A stretch of 64,000 nucleotides of DNA from Agromyces kandeliae (GTDB taxonomy: Bacteria > Actinomycetota > Actinomycetes > Actinomycetales > Microbacteriaceae): the NCBI RefSeq assembly GCF_009674665.1, contig NZ_WKJD01000021.1, forward strand, positions 310,001 to 374,000. The letters run 5' to 3'. Position 1 is the stretch's first letter. Each line of letters opens with the position of its first letter. A program made the translations under genes and the position numbers. The notes below the pieces were generated by a model. The model was not told the origin of the DNA and made no database searches. It saw only the letters and a program-made list of their open reading frames with translations. Shown in pieces: positions 16,661-25,687 of the stretch.

Positions 16661-17458
16661 TCAGCCCCTGACCGCACGGAAGCAGTACGTCACGTACGGC
16701 ACCGCGAGCTCGTCGTCTCCCGCGACATCCGGATGCGTGACGAGCAGCGTCTCGACGGCGGCGAGCACGGTGCGCTGCTCGTCGGGCGGCGCGGTCGACC
16801 GGCCGCCGCGGGAACGGACGCGGTCGAGGAACCTCGCCCGCGACATGCGCTGGACCCATTCGACGCGGTGCGACTCGACCGGTCCGAACGGACCGCCGAC
16901 CCGGACGGACGGCGCGGAGGACGAGGGCGCCGCGTCGAGCGGCTCGTGCATGATCTCACCCGCCGCGCGGAGCCAGTCGGGGCTCGTGTCGCGGCGGTTC
17001 CAGGCGAGGCCGAGCACGCCGCCGCGGCGGAGCACGCGCGCGATCTCGGGCACGGCGCGCTCCCGCTGGAACCAGTGCCAGGCCCCACCCGCGACGACGG
17101 CGTCGACCGAGTCGTCCTCGACGGGGAGGTCCTCGGCGGTGCCGAGGATGCGCCGGACGCCGGGCACCCGGATCTCGAGCTCCTCGAGCATCTCCGCCAC
17201 CGGGTCGACCGCGACGACCTCGCGATCGAGCGCGACGAGCGCCTCGGTCAGGCCGCCGGTGCCCGCGCCGAGGTCGAGCACGCTGGCGGCGCCGCCGACG
17301 AGCCACTCGACCGCCTCGAGCGGATACCCGGGCCGGGTGGGCCCGTAGACGGACGCCACGGCGTCGGACGAGCGCGCGACGCGACGCGGGTCGGGGTCGG
17401 ACGGGTCCGCGAGGAGCCCGCCGCGGACCCCCGACGCGCCATCGACTTCGCCAGCCAT
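16661..17458 (-). CDS. Class I SAM-dependent methyltransferase
   Basis: A 265-residue protein with the Rossmann methyltransferase motifs: VLDLGAGTGGLTEAL (motif I, SAM-binding), VVAVDPVAEM (post I), and VDAVVAGGAWHWF (motif II/III region), followed by ARVLRRGGVLGLAWNRRD. This is the UbiE/COQ5-like Methyltransf_11 group acting on small molecules; the substrate is unknown. ATG 17458 is preceded by a G-rich stretch GGGGGTGGG; a GTG at 17494 is an alternative. It converges on the CHAT-like gene with nine bases between stops. Confidence 0.92.
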   Translation of the reverse strand: MAGEVDGASGVRGGLLADPSDPDPRRVARSSDAVASVYGPTRPGYPLEAVEWLVGGAASVLDLGAGTGGLTEALVALDREVVAVDPVAEMLEELEIRVPGVRRILGTAEDLPVEDDSVDAVVAGGAWHWFQRERAVPEIARVLRRGGVLGLAWNRRDTSPDWLRAAGEIMHEPLDAAPSSSAPSVRVGGPFGPVESHRVEWVQRMSRARFLDRVRSRGGRSTAPPDEQRTVLAAVETLLVTHPDVAGDDELAVPYVTYCFRAVRG

Positions 17459-17575
17459 CGCCCACCCCCGGATGCCGCCCACCGCACATTCCACGCCACG
17501 TGGGCGCGCGCGTCAATGGCGGGGCGCGCCGATCGGGTCGTGGGACGCGTCGGCGGCGCGTGCGAGGATGCCCGC

Positions 17576-18193
17576 GTGCCAGTGAGCTTCACCGCGATCG
17601 ACTTCGAGACCGCCAACTCCTCCGCCGCCTCGGCCTGCTCGATCGGAGTGGTGAAGGTCGTCGACGGCCGCGTCGTCGAGCGCGAGCACCGGTACATCCG
17701 CCCACTGTTCCCGCACGGCGACTTCTCACCCTGGAACGTGCGCATCCACGGCATCACGCCCGACATGGTCGCGCACGCCGACGACTGGCGGGTCCACCTT
17801 CCGTTCCTCCGCGAGTTCGCCGGCGACGACTGGCTCGTCGCGCACAACGCGGGCTTCGACATGGGCGTCATCCGCGCGACCTCCGAGGCGCTCGGCCTCG
17901 ACGTGCCCGACTTCAGGTACGTGTGCAGCCTGCAGGTCGCACGGAGGACGTACCACCTCGACTCGTATCGGCTGACGTCCGCGGCGGCGGCCGCGGGCTT
18001 CGACGACTTCGCGCATCACGATGCGCTCGCCGATGCCGAGGCGTGCGCGGCGATCGTCGTGCACGCCGCGAAGCGGCACGACGCCGGAGACCTCGCGCGA
18101 CTCGCCCACGTGACGCGGGTGCGGGTCGGCGCCATCGGCGCGGCGGCCTCGCGCGAGCAGGCGTCGCTGCACGGTCCGATGGCGCTGCAGTAG
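17576..18193 (+). CDS. DnaQ-like 3'-5' exonuclease
   Basis: A 205-residue DEDD-family exonuclease. Exo I is AIDFETA (Asp and Glu metal ligands) at residues 7-13; Exo II is VAHNAGFDMGV near residue 90; Exo III is HDALADAEA near residue 150. It resembles the DNA polymerase III epsilon-like stand-alone nucleases that trim single-stranded DNA or RNA ends. Start is GTG 17576 with GAGGA seven bases upstream, preferred over GTG 17582. It is divergent from the methyltransferase. Confidence 0.92.
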   Translation: MPVSFTAIDFETANSSAASACSIGVVKVVDGRVVEREHRYIRPLFPHGDFSPWNVRIHGITPDMVAHADDWRVHLPFLREFAGDDWLVAHNAGFDMGVIRATSEALGLDVPDFRYVCSLQVARRTYHLDSYRLTSAAAAAGFDDFAHHDALADAEACAAIVVHAAKRHDAGDLARLAHVTRVRVGAIGAAASREQASLHGPMALQ

Positions 18194-18202
18194 GTCCCGG
18201 CC

Positions 18203-18225
18203 CGGCCCGGCGGCCTGCCGGGCCG
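18203..18225 (+). terminator. Probable terminator after the exonuclease gene
   Basis: A 9-bp perfect stem CGGCCCGGC (18203-18211) with GCCGGGCCG (18217-18225) and loop GGCCT, ten bases after the stop. There is no T-run, so termination efficiency is uncertain. Confidence 0.5.
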
Positions 18226-18266
18226 CCTGCCGACGGATGTCGGGGGCCGCTGCCACACTTGCCGAC

Positions 18267-19772
18267 ATGGACATCCTCCTCCTCGTCATCGGGCTCGTCG
18301 TCGGCGGCACGCTCGGCGCCCTCGTCATGCACGTCGTCGCGCAGCGTCGGCCGGCGGGCGACGGCGCCGCGGTCGACGACCCCGCGCTCGTCGAGGCCCG
18401 ACACGAGCGCGCCCTGCTCGAGCAGCGGGCGGCCGCCGAAGCCGAGCGAGCGCGGCTGCTCTCCGAGCAGCAGGGCCTCCAGGCGGCGCTCCGGGCCGAG
18501 CTCGCCGCCGCCGAGGCGGCGGCCGCCGGGCTGCGCGAGCAGGTGGAGCAGCAGGGCCAGCGCCAGCGCGAGCTCCTCGAGCAGCAGCGGCTCGACCAGG
18601 CCGAGCGCAGCGAGCGCGAGCGCCGCGAGAGCGCCGTGCTGCAGGCGCTCAGCCCCGTGCGCGAGACGCTGTCGACGATGCAGCGCAAGGTGTCCGAGCT
18701 CGAGCAGCAGCGCAGCGAGCAGTACGGCTCGATCGCCGAGCAGCTCAAGCGGGCGCAGATGTCCGATGCCGAGCTCCGGGCCACGACCGAGTCGCTGGCG
18801 AGCGCACTCCGGAACAACAGCACCCGCGGCGTCTGGGGCGAGACGCAACTGCGGCGCGTCGTCGAGGCCGCGGGCCTCACGCAGCACGTCGACTTCGAGC
18901 TGCAGACGCAGGTCACGACCGACCAGGGCCGCGGCCGTCCCGACATGGTCGTGAACCTGCCGGGCGGCAAGTACATCCCGCTCGACTCCAAGGTGCCGCT
19001 CGAGCACTACCTCGAGGCGTCGAGCATCCCCGAGACCGCCACCGGCGAAGAGGGCGCGCGGCGCGCGGCGCTCATCGCGAAGCACGTGAAGGCGATGCGC
19101 TCGCACATCGACGCGCTTGGCAAGAAGACCTACTGGGAGGGACTCGCGGCGAGCCCCGAGTTCGTGATCGCGTTCATCCCGAACGAGTCGCTGCTCTCCG
19201 CCGCCCTCGAGGCCGATGCGGGGCTGCTGAACTACGCGTTCGAACGTCGCGTCGCGCTGGCGTCGCCCGTGAACCTGTTCGCCGTGCTCAAGACGATCGA
19301 CTACGCCTGGCAGCAGCAGGCGGTCTCCGACGAGGCCAAGAAGCTCTTCGACCTCGGCACCACGCTCTACCAGCGCATCGGCGTGCTCGCGGGCCACGCG
19401 GACTCGCTGCGCAAGGCGATCGAGCGCACGGTCGACAGCTACAACAAGTTCGCCAGTTCGCTCGAGTCCCGTGTGCTCGTGACCGCCCGCCAGTTCCCGG
19501 GCATCAACGAGACGAAGCTGTCACTGGTCGAGGAGCCGACGCCCATCCACGAGTCCCCCCGACGCCTGTCGGCGCCCGAGCTGACCGACGGCGATCCGTT
19601 CGATGCGGGCGAGGAGTCGGCTGCCGCGGTCGGAACCGCGCCGGACGACGGCGCATCGACGTCCACGGAGCCCGACGGCGCCGACGCCGACCACGGACTC
19701 GCGCTTCCCCTCGACGACGACTTCGACGGTGCCGACCTCGACGAGCACATCCGTCGTTCAGCATCGTCCTGA
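18267..19772 (+). CDS. rmuC: DNA recombination protein RmuC
   Basis: A 501-residue protein. One N-terminal membrane helix (residues 3-25) is followed by a long Gln/Glu/Arg coiled coil to about residue 150, then the RmuC nuclease-like domain with RGVWGETQLRRVVEAAGL, DFELQTQ, PDMVVNLPGGK, DSKVPLEHYLEA and FVIAFIPNE. RmuC limits inversion at short repeats and has been linked to removal of DNA-protein crosslinks. The last 80 residues are acidic and low complexity. ATG 18267 follows CACACT by seven bases with no Shine-Dalgarno. Confidence 0.95.
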   Translation: MDILLLVIGLVVGGTLGALVMHVVAQRRPAGDGAAVDDPALVEARHERALLEQRAAAEAERARLLSEQQGLQAALRAELAAAEAAAAGLREQVEQQGQRQRELLEQQRLDQAERSERERRESAVLQALSPVRETLSTMQRKVSELEQQRSEQYGSIAEQLKRAQMSDAELRATTESLASALRNNSTRGVWGETQLRRVVEAAGLTQHVDFELQTQVTTDQGRGRPDMVVNLPGGKYIPLDSKVPLEHYLEASSIPETATGEEGARRAALIAKHVKAMRSHIDALGKKTYWEGLAASPEFVIAFIPNESLLSAALEADAGLLNYAFERRVALASPVNLFAVLKTIDYAWQQQAVSDEAKKLFDLGTTLYQRIGVLAGHADSLRKAIERTVDSYNKFASSLESRVLVTARQFPGINETKLSLVEEPTPIHESPRRLSAPELTDGDPFDAGEESAAAVGTAPDDGASTSTEPDGADADHGLALPLDDDFDGADLDEHIRRSASS

Positions 19773-19792
19773 GCGCGCCCGCTCCGGCGCGC
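19773..19792. terminator. Bidirectional terminator between rmuC and the VOC gene
   Basis: Stem GCGCGCC (19773-19779) with GGCGCGC (19786-19792), loop of six bases, beginning immediately after the rmuC stop and facing the convergent VOC gene that ends at 19819. No T-run. Confidence 0.4.
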
Positions 19793-19818
19793 CGCGACCG
19801 CGTCCTGGAGGCGAATCC

Positions 19819-20214
19819 TCACGCCACGAGCACGCTGAGCACGTTGCCCGCCGGGTCGCGGAACCACGCGATGTCCGGGCCCGTGCCCGTCGCAGAGCCG
19901 CGGTTGATGCCTCGCTCGTCCGTGCCGTACGACTCCTCCCCCGAATAGATCTTGGTGACCACGCCGGCAGAGTTCAGCTCCTCGACGGCGCGGTCGATGT
20001 CGTCGACGACGAGGTTGAGCACCGTGTACCTCGCCGGCTCGTGCGCTTCGGTCGGGTAGAGCAGCACGCCCTGTCCCGACGGCAGACGCACCGTGAGGCC
20101 GCCCGCGCCCGGAGCGTCTTCGACGGAGAGTCCGAGCGTGGTCCCGTAGAACTCGCGAGCCGCCTCGACGTCGTCGACGGTGAAGCCCGAGAAGGCGTCC
20201 TGAATCATGATCAT
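19819..20214 (-). CDS. VOC (glyoxalase/bleomycin-resistance fold) family protein
   Basis: A 131-residue protein with the paired beta-alpha-beta-beta-beta modules of the vicinal oxygen chelate fold: VDDVEAAREFYGTTLGLSV near the start, VLLYP, TVLNLVVDDIDRAVEEL and the end DIAWFRDPAGNVLSVL, which carries a usual metal-ligand region. Substrate unknown; such proteins include glyoxalases, dioxygenases and drug-binding proteins. Start ATG 20214 has GGAGGAG six bases upstream. Confidence 0.9.
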   Translation of the reverse strand: MIMIQDAFSGFTVDDVEAAREFYGTTLGLSVEDAPGAGGLTVRLPSGQGVLLYPTEAHEPARYTVLNLVVDDIDRAVEELNSAGVVTKIYSGEESYGTDERGINRGSATGTGPDIAWFRDPAGNVLSVLVA

Positions 20215-20303
20215 GTTCGCTCCTCCGCGTCGGTGAGTGCCCAGCCTGCCAGAGTGCCGGTCGTCCGATCAGGGGGTTGCACGGAGGGGCACGGTCGAGA
20301 TGT

Positions 20304-21716
20304 TCACTCCTCGTCCGCCCCGACCGCCCTTCCGGCGCCGCGACCGTCGGCTTCGGACGACGGGTCGCGGAGCGTATGCGGCTCGTCGACCGGCGCGGCG
20401 AGCCCCGCAGCAGCCTCGGCACCGGTCGTCTGCGTGGCATCCATCGGGCCGTCGTCGAGCGGATGCGCGAGCTCGTCCTGGCCGAGGCGCGCCGTGGCGA
20501 GGGTCACGACGGCGAGCAGCGGCGGCACGACCCCGGCGATGAGGAACGCCGGTGCGAGCCCGAGCCACTCGCCGACCGGTCCGGCGATCGCCATCGACAA
20601 CGGCATCAGCGCGAGCGACACGAAGAAGTCGAGGCTCGACACGCGACCGAGCATCGCCGGCGGCACGCGCCGCTGCAGCAGGGTGCCCCACACGACCTGG
20701 CCTGCGTCGAAGAAGAACCCGACGACGAACGCCGCGACGACCATCACCCACAGCCACGGCGTCAGGCCCATGACGGCGAGCGGCAGGCAGCCGAAGCCCC
20801 ACGCGAGGATCATCAGCGTGAGGTAGCGTCGCGGGAGCCGGAACGACGACACCAGCAGCGACCCGACGGCCCCGCCGATGCCGAACGACGCCAGCACCAG
20901 TGCGAACTCGCCCGCGCCGCCGCCCGTCTGGTCGCGGACCGCGAACGGGATCAGCACCTCGAGCGGCCCGACGACCACGAGCACGAGCAGGATCGAGAAC
21001 GCCAGGGTCGCGAAGAGCCACCGCGTACGCAACAGGTACGCGAATCCGTCGCGGAGGTCCACCGCCATCTGCCGGAGCGGGTGAGCGTCGGACGGCTCGA
21101 GGTCGCGCCGCAACGGCGTGGTCTGCATGAGCGCGAGCGCGACGATCGCGACGACCTGCAACCCGCCGACGACGAGGAATGCGAGCCACGGCGCCTGGAC
21201 GGCGATGAGCAGGCTCGCGAGCGCCGGGCCGGCGGCGTTCTGGGCGACGGGACGAAGCACGCCCTCGACGCCGTTGGCAGCGAGCAGCTGCTCCGCGGGA
21301 AGCAGCGCCGGAAGCCAAGCCGAGTACGCGGGATAGAAGAAGCCATCCGCGACGCCGAGCACGAAGGAGAGCACCGCCAGGTGCCAGACCTCGATGGCCC
21401 CGGTCGCCGCGAGGACGCCCGCCACCGCGAACACGACGGCCCGCGCCGTCTCGATGACGAGGAGGACCCGCCGCTGCGGCACGCGGTCGGCGACGACGCC
21501 GCCGACGAGCACCGCCAGGACGAGCCCGAGGCTCGCACCGACCGCCACGATCGACAGGTCGATCGGCGTTCCGCCGAGCTCGATGACCTGCCACGCGGCA
21601 GCCACGATCCACGCCCCCGCCGAGAGCAACGACGCGGCGAGGGCGACCACCAGCCGGCGGTACTGGGCCGAGGAGAAGGGCCGCAGCGCACGCGGCATCC
21701 GGGTCTCGGAGCTCAC
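20304..21716 (-). CDS. MFS transporter (MFS_3/enterobactin-exporter-like)
   Basis: About 470 residues with 12 predicted helices; PFSSAQYRRLVVALAASLLSAGAW opens helix 1 (described by its ends PFSSAQYRR and SAGAW), and GGVVADRVPQRRVLL is the signature loop between helices 2 and 3. The group resembles macrolide or siderophore exporters. The C-terminal 40 residues are acidic. Start is uncertain: I chose GTG 21716 because CAGACT lies six bases before it in the leaderless arrangement common in this window; GTG 21734 and ATG 21698 are alternatives. Substrate unknown. Confidence 0.9.
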   Translation of the reverse strand: MSSETRMPRALRPFSSAQYRRLVVALAASLLSAGAWIVAAAWQVIELGGTPIDLSIVAVGASLGLVLAVLVGGVVADRVPQRRVLLVIETARAVVFAVAGVLAATGAIEVWHLAVLSFVLGVADGFFYPAYSAWLPALLPAEQLLAANGVEGVLRPVAQNAAGPALASLLIAVQAPWLAFLVVGGLQVVAIVALALMQTTPLRRDLEPSDAHPLRQMAVDLRDGFAYLLRTRWLFATLAFSILLVLVVVGPLEVLIPFAVRDQTGGGAGEFALVLASFGIGGAVGSLLVSSFRLPRRYLTLMILAWGFGCLPLAVMGLTPWLWVMVVAAFVVGFFFDAGQVVWGTLLQRRVPPAMLGRVSSLDFFVSLALMPLSMAIAGPVGEWLGLAPAFLIAGVVPPLLAVVTLATARLGQDELAHPLDDGPMDATQTTGAEAAAGLAAPVDEPHTLRDPSSEADGRGAGRAVGADEE

Positions 21717-21797
21717 CCGACCAGTCTGCGGCACTCCCCCGACATCGGACAGGCTCGTCCGCTCACGGCAGCGCGGGGCGCGCCTCGGGCGGCGAGG

Positions 21798-22799
21798 TCA
21801 GCGGTCGGTGTCGTCGAGCCACTTCTCGACGAGGTGGTCGGCGACGATGCGGCGGATGGTGCCCGACTTGCCGCGGAGCACGATCGACTCGGTGCGGATG
21901 ATCGGCCCCTTCTTGCGCACGCCGTCGACGAGCTCGCCATCGGTCACGCCCGTCGCGACGAAGAACGTGTTGTCGCTGCGCACCAGGTCGTCCAGTTCGT
22001 ACACCTGGTCGCAGTCCAGGCCCGCGGCCTCGCCGCGCGCGCGCTCCTCGTCGTCCTTCGGCGCGAGCCGACCCTGCATGAACCCGCCCAGCGCCTTGAT
22101 CGCGCACGCCGTCGTGATGCCCTCCGGGCTGCCGCCGATGCCCACGCACATGTCGATCCGCGACTCGTACCTGGCCGCGTTGATGCCGCCCGCGACGTCG
22201 CCGTCCGAGATCAGCCGCGTGCCCGCACCCGCCTCCCGGATCTCGGCGATCAGCTGCTCGTGGCGAGGACGGTTCAGCACCGCGACGCGCAGCTCGCCGA
22301 CCTCCTTGCCCTTGGCCTCGGCCAGCGCCCGCAGGTTCTCGCCGATCGGCTTGCGGATGTCGACGACGCCGATGCCGGAGGCATCCGTGACGATCTTGTC
22401 CATGTAGAACACCGACGACGCGTCGAGCATCGTGCCGCGGTCCGCGACCGCGATGACCGACAGCGCGTTCTGCCGTCCGGCCGCGGTGAGCGAGGTGCCG
22501 TCGATCGGGTCCACGGCGATGTCGCACGCCGGCCCGCGCCCGTTGCCGACCCGCTCGCCGTTGAAGAGCATGGGCGCCTCGTCCTTCTCGCCTTCGCCGA
22601 TCACCACCACGCCGTCGAAGTTCACCGTGCCGAGGAACGCGCGCATCGCGTCCACCGCCGCGCCGTCCGCGGCGAGCTTCTCGCCACGGCCGATCCACGG
22701 ATACGAGCGGATCGCGGCCGCTTCCGTCGCACGGACCAGCTCGAGCGCGATGTTCCGATCGGGGTGCAGGTAGAGGCTGTCGTGTTCGCTGCTCGCCAT
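21798..22799 (-). CDS. glpX: Class II fructose-1,6-bisphosphatase
   Basis: A 333-residue GlpX enzyme converting fructose 1,6-bisphosphate to fructose 6-phosphate in gluconeogenesis. Metal- and phosphate-binding motifs are GEGEKDEAPML near residue 70 and DPIDGTSLTAAG near residue 97; the C-terminus retains RTESIVLRGKSGTIRR. Length is normal. ATG 22799 has AGGAGG eight bases upstream. A second, shorter glpX-like gene lies directly upstream on the same strand, and fba starts divergently beyond that, making a small glycolysis/gluconeogenesis cluster. Confidence 0.97.
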   Translation of the reverse strand: MASSEHDSLYLHPDRNIALELVRATEAAAIRSYPWIGRGEKLAADGAAVDAMRAFLGTVNFDGVVVIGEGEKDEAPMLFNGERVGNGRGPACDIAVDPIDGTSLTAAGRQNALSVIAVADRGTMLDASSVFYMDKIVTDASGIGVVDIRKPIGENLRALAEAKGKEVGELRVAVLNRPRHEQLIAEIREAGAGTRLISDGDVAGGINAARYESRIDMCVGIGGSPEGITTACAIKALGGFMQGRLAPKDDEERARGEAAGLDCDQVYELDDLVRSDNTFFVATGVTDGELVDGVRKKGPIIRTESIVLRGKSGTIRRIVADHLVEKWLDDTDR

Positions 22800-22932
22800 C
22801 GAGGGGTCCTCCTGGTTCGTGGGTGCTGCGCCCGCGCGGCTCGACGACCGGGGCGCCTGTCTTCGAGCCTAGTGACGGGGGTGCCCGAACGGGCCGGTGC
22901 GGCCCGGATCGGGCGTGAAAGTTCGTGCATTC

Positions 22933-23862
22933 TTAATGGGACGAGACCCGCCACGACTGTCCCGGATCCAGTCGGCTGCCTGGCCCCAGGTCGCACGGCG
23001 TCACGGCGGTGAGGAACACGGCGACCCGGTCGCCGCAGAGCTCGTCAAGCCCGGAGACCCGCCCGAGGGGGATGCCGGCGGCCGCGAGCCGGTCGGACTC
23101 GCCCGCGGACTGCGGTGCCAGCCGTGCCTGCATCCAGCCGCCGAGCGCCCGCACCGCGGCAGCCGTGAGCACGCCTTCGGGCGCCCCGCCGACGCCGACC
23201 ACCAGGTCGAGGTCGCCGTCCGGGCGCGCGGCGCGCAGGCACCGCTCGACGTCGCCGTGCACGAAGCGCTCGACGTGCGCGCCGGTCGCCTCGGCGGCAT
23301 CCGCCACGGCCGCGTTCCGCGCACGGTCCTGGACCGCGACCCGCACGTCCCCGGGCGGCACGCCGCGGACCTCGGCGATCCGCGCGATCGACTCGCGGAC
23401 CGGCGCATCGATCTCGAGCCCCGGCACCCGCGAGACGAGCTTCGCCATGTAGTGGGCGGGTCCGATCTCGAGGAAGGCGCCGCGCGGCGCCACCGCGAGG
23501 ATCGCCATCGCGCCGGGCGATCCCGCGGCGGCGAGGCTCGTGCCGTCGACCGGATCCACCGCGACGTCGACGGCCGGGCCGTCGCCGGTGCCGAGCCGCT
23601 CGCCGAGGTGCAGCATGGGCGCCTCGTCCTTCTCGCCCTCGCCGACGACCACACGCCCGTCGAGCGCGAGCCCCGCGAGCGCCGCGCGCATCGCGGCCAC
23701 CGCTGCACCGTCCACCGCCTCGCGATCCCCGGAGCCGGCGAACGGCACGGCCGCGAGCGCGGCGGCCCGCACGGCGGCGGCGAACCCGTCGGCGAGCGCC
23801 GCGTCGACCACGGCGCCGTCTGCCCCTCGATGGGCGTCGGAAGGCCCTGCGTCCTGTGTCAC
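22933..23862 (-). CDS. Second GlpX-like fructose-bisphosphatase, shortened at the C-terminus
   Basis: A 309-residue paralogue of the neighbouring GlpX. It keeps the active-site motifs GEGEKDEAPML and DPVDGTSLAAAG, and the GVGGAPEGVLTAAA substrate loop. It ends early: after the strand VAVFLTAVTPC the sequence becomes divergent (LDPGQSWRVSSH), and the RTESIVLRGKSG block of the classical enzyme is missing. The end is a TAA, uncommon in this window. It may be a specialised or impaired phosphatase. GTG 23862 follows CAGGAT by six bases, with no Shine-Dalgarno. Confidence 0.85.
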   Translation of the reverse strand: MTQDAGPSDAHRGADGAVVDAALADGFAAAVRAAALAAVPFAGSGDREAVDGAAVAAMRAALAGLALDGRVVVGEGEKDEAPMLHLGERLGTGDGPAVDVAVDPVDGTSLAAAGSPGAMAILAVAPRGAFLEIGPAHYMAKLVSRVPGLEIDAPVRESIARIAEVRGVPPGDVRVAVQDRARNAAVADAAEATGAHVERFVHGDVERCLRAARPDGDLDLVVGVGGAPEGVLTAAAVRALGGWMQARLAPQSAGESDRLAAAGIPLGRVSGLDELCGDRVAVFLTAVTPCDLGPGSRLDPGQSWRVSSH

Positions 23863-23916
23863 GACTCAATCCTGCCGCGCGAGGCGCGACATCCGGCACC
23901 CCTTGCGACATGGCAC

Positions 23917-23945
23917 CTGAGGCGGACTCGACACGTCGGTAGACT
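23917..23945 (+). promoter_or_regulatory. Candidate fba promoter
   Basis: A -10 box TAGACT (23940-23945) lies about 35 bases before the fba start, with a poor -35 CTGAGG (23917-23922) at 17-base spacing. The same TAGACT box appears upstream of eno, nhaA, ychF and the AI-2E gene in this window. The -35 assignment is doubtful. Confidence 0.35.
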
Positions 23946-23980
23946 CGGGACGATCCCACTCACCTCCGAAGGAGCAAGGT

Positions 23981-25012
23981 ATGCCCATCGCAACGCCCGA
24001 GCAGTACGCCGAGATGCTCGACACCGCCAAGGCCAAGGGTTTCGCCTTCCCGGCGTTCAACGTCTCGAGCTCGCAGACGCTGAACGCGGTGCTGCAGGGC
24101 CTGACCGAGTCGGGTTCCGACGGCATCATCCAGGTCACCACGGGCGGCGCGGACTACTTCGCCGGCCACACGGTCAAGGCCCGTGCCACCGGCGCGCTCG
24201 CCTTCGCGCGCTTCGCGCACGAGGTCGCGAAGTCGTACCCCGTGACCGTGGCGCTCCACACCGACCACTGCCCGAAGAACGCGCTCGACGACTTCGTGTA
24301 CCCGCTCATCGCCGCCTCGGAGGAGGAGGTCAAGGCGGGCCGCAACCCGATCTTCCAGTCGCACATGTGGGACGGCTCGGCCGTCCCGCTCGAGGAGAAC
24401 CTCGAGATCGCCAAGGAGATCCTCCCCAAGCTCAAGAACATCAACGCCATCCTCGAGGTCGAGATCGGCGTCGTCGGCGGCGAGGAGGACGGCGTCAAGC
24501 ACGAGGGCTCGAACGAGGCGCTCTACACGACCCTGGGCGACGCGATCGCCGCGGTCGAGGCCCTCGGCCTCGGCGAGCAGGGCCGCTACATGGCCGCCCT
24601 CACCTTCGGCAACGTGCACGGCGTCTACAAGCCCGGCAACGTCAAGCTCCGCCCGGCGCTGCTCAAGGAGATCCAGGACGGCCTGGCCGCCAAGTACGGC
24701 ACCGGTGAGAAGCCGCTCGACCTCGTCTTCCACGGCGGCTCCGGCTCGACCGACGACGAGATCGCCGAGGCGGTCGCCAACGGCGTCGTGAAGATGAACA
24801 TCGACACCGACACGCAGTACGCCTTCACGCGCTCGATCGCGGGCTACATGTTCCAGAACTACGACGGCGTGCTCAAGGTCGACGGCGAGGTCGGCAACAA
24901 GAAGCAGTACGACCCGCGCGCCTGGGGCAAGGTGGCCGAGTCGGCCATGGCGGTCCGCGTCGGCGAGTCCACCCGCCAGCTCGGCTCCGCCGGCAACTCG
25001 CTCACGGCGTAG
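23981..25012 (+). CDS. fba: Class II fructose-bisphosphate aldolase
   Basis: A 343-residue zinc-dependent aldolase interconverting fructose 1,6-bisphosphate with dihydroxyacetone phosphate and glyceraldehyde 3-phosphate. Zinc ligands and active site are visible in VALHTDHCPKN, EVEIGVVGGEEDG, NVHGVYKPGN and LVFHGGSGS, and NIDTDTQYAF binds the substrate phosphate. Start ATG 23981 has a strong AAGGAG. It is divergent from the glpX-like pair and followed after eight bases by a DUF6264 gene, a usual Microbacteriaceae order. Confidence 0.98.
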   Translation: MPIATPEQYAEMLDTAKAKGFAFPAFNVSSSQTLNAVLQGLTESGSDGIIQVTTGGADYFAGHTVKARATGALAFARFAHEVAKSYPVTVALHTDHCPKNALDDFVYPLIAASEEEVKAGRNPIFQSHMWDGSAVPLEENLEIAKEILPKLKNINAILEVEIGVVGGEEDGVKHEGSNEALYTTLGDAIAAVEALGLGEQGRYMAALTFGNVHGVYKPGNVKLRPALLKEIQDGLAAKYGTGEKPLDLVFHGGSGSTDDEIAEAVANGVVKMNIDTDTQYAFTRSIAGYMFQNYDGVLKVDGEVGNKKQYDPRAWGKVAESAMAVRVGESTRQLGSAGNSLTA

Positions 25013-25020
25013 GGCGCCGG

Positions 25021-25641
25021 ATGACGCAGGACGAGGCCGCTCGGAACGAGACGCAGGGGCACGCCGCCGACGGCGGCGACGCTCCCCCGCCGCGCGACGA
25101 GCGGCCTCGCCCGCAGTACGGCGAGTACGCCCCCGAAGGCTGGTCGTGGCAGCCGCCGGGCGACGAGCGAGCGGATGCCGCCGCGGCCGCCCCCGCACCG
25201 CCGCCACCGCCGCCCGCCGCGACGCAGGCCGGCGCAGGTCGGGAACCGAGCGACGCGGCCGCGAGGCGCCCGCGGACGACCGACCGGTTCTTCACGATCC
25301 TGCTGCTCGCGCTCGGCGCGATCGGCGCGTGGAATACGTCGGTGAGCCTGCAGCAGCTGCCCGGCGCCATCCAGAGCGTGTACAGCGACCAGGGCGTCGG
25401 CACCTACACCCCGCAGGAATGGCTGCCCACGCTCGCGCTCATCGGCACGGTCTTCATGCTCGCGCTCTACGCGGCCGTGCTCGGCTGGTCCATCGCGCGC
25501 CTGCGGGCACGGAGGCTCGCGTTCTGGGTGCCGCTCGTCGGCGGAGCGGTCGCGTTCCTCGCGACGATGGTGCTCACGTCCATCGTGTTCTTCACCGACC
25601 CGACGTTCCAGTCGTACCTGGAGCGGATGACCGGCGTCTGA
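25021..25641 (+). CDS. DUF6264 family membrane protein
   Basis: A 206-residue protein with a long Pro/Ala-rich cytoplasmic N-terminus (to about residue 88) containing PQYGEYAPEGW, then three hydrophobic helices near residues 90-112, 137-160 and 168-192. The architecture and position after fba match DUF6264, a Microbacteriaceae family without known function. ATG 25021 starts eight bases after the fba stop with no room for its own promoter, so it is probably translated from the fba mRNA. Confidence 0.8.
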   Translation: MTQDEAARNETQGHAADGGDAPPPRDERPRPQYGEYAPEGWSWQPPGDERADAAAAAPAPPPPPPAATQAGAGREPSDAAARRPRTTDRFFTILLLALGAIGAWNTSVSLQQLPGAIQSVYSDQGVGTYTPQEWLPTLALIGTVFMLALYAAVLGWSIARLRARRLAFWVPLVGGAVAFLATMVLTSIVFFTDPTFQSYLERMTGV

Positions 25642-25642
25642 G

Positions 25643-25681
25643 GCCGCCCCGCCCCGCCGCGGCATGCCCGCTCGGGGCGGC
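25643..25681. terminator. Bidirectional terminator between DUF6264 and ispH
   Basis: Stem GCCGCCCCG (25643-25651) with CGGGGCGGC (25673-25681) around a 21-base loop, directly after the DUF6264 stop and just before the convergent ispH stop at 25688. Confidence 0.5.
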
Positions 25682-25687
25682 GAGCGC

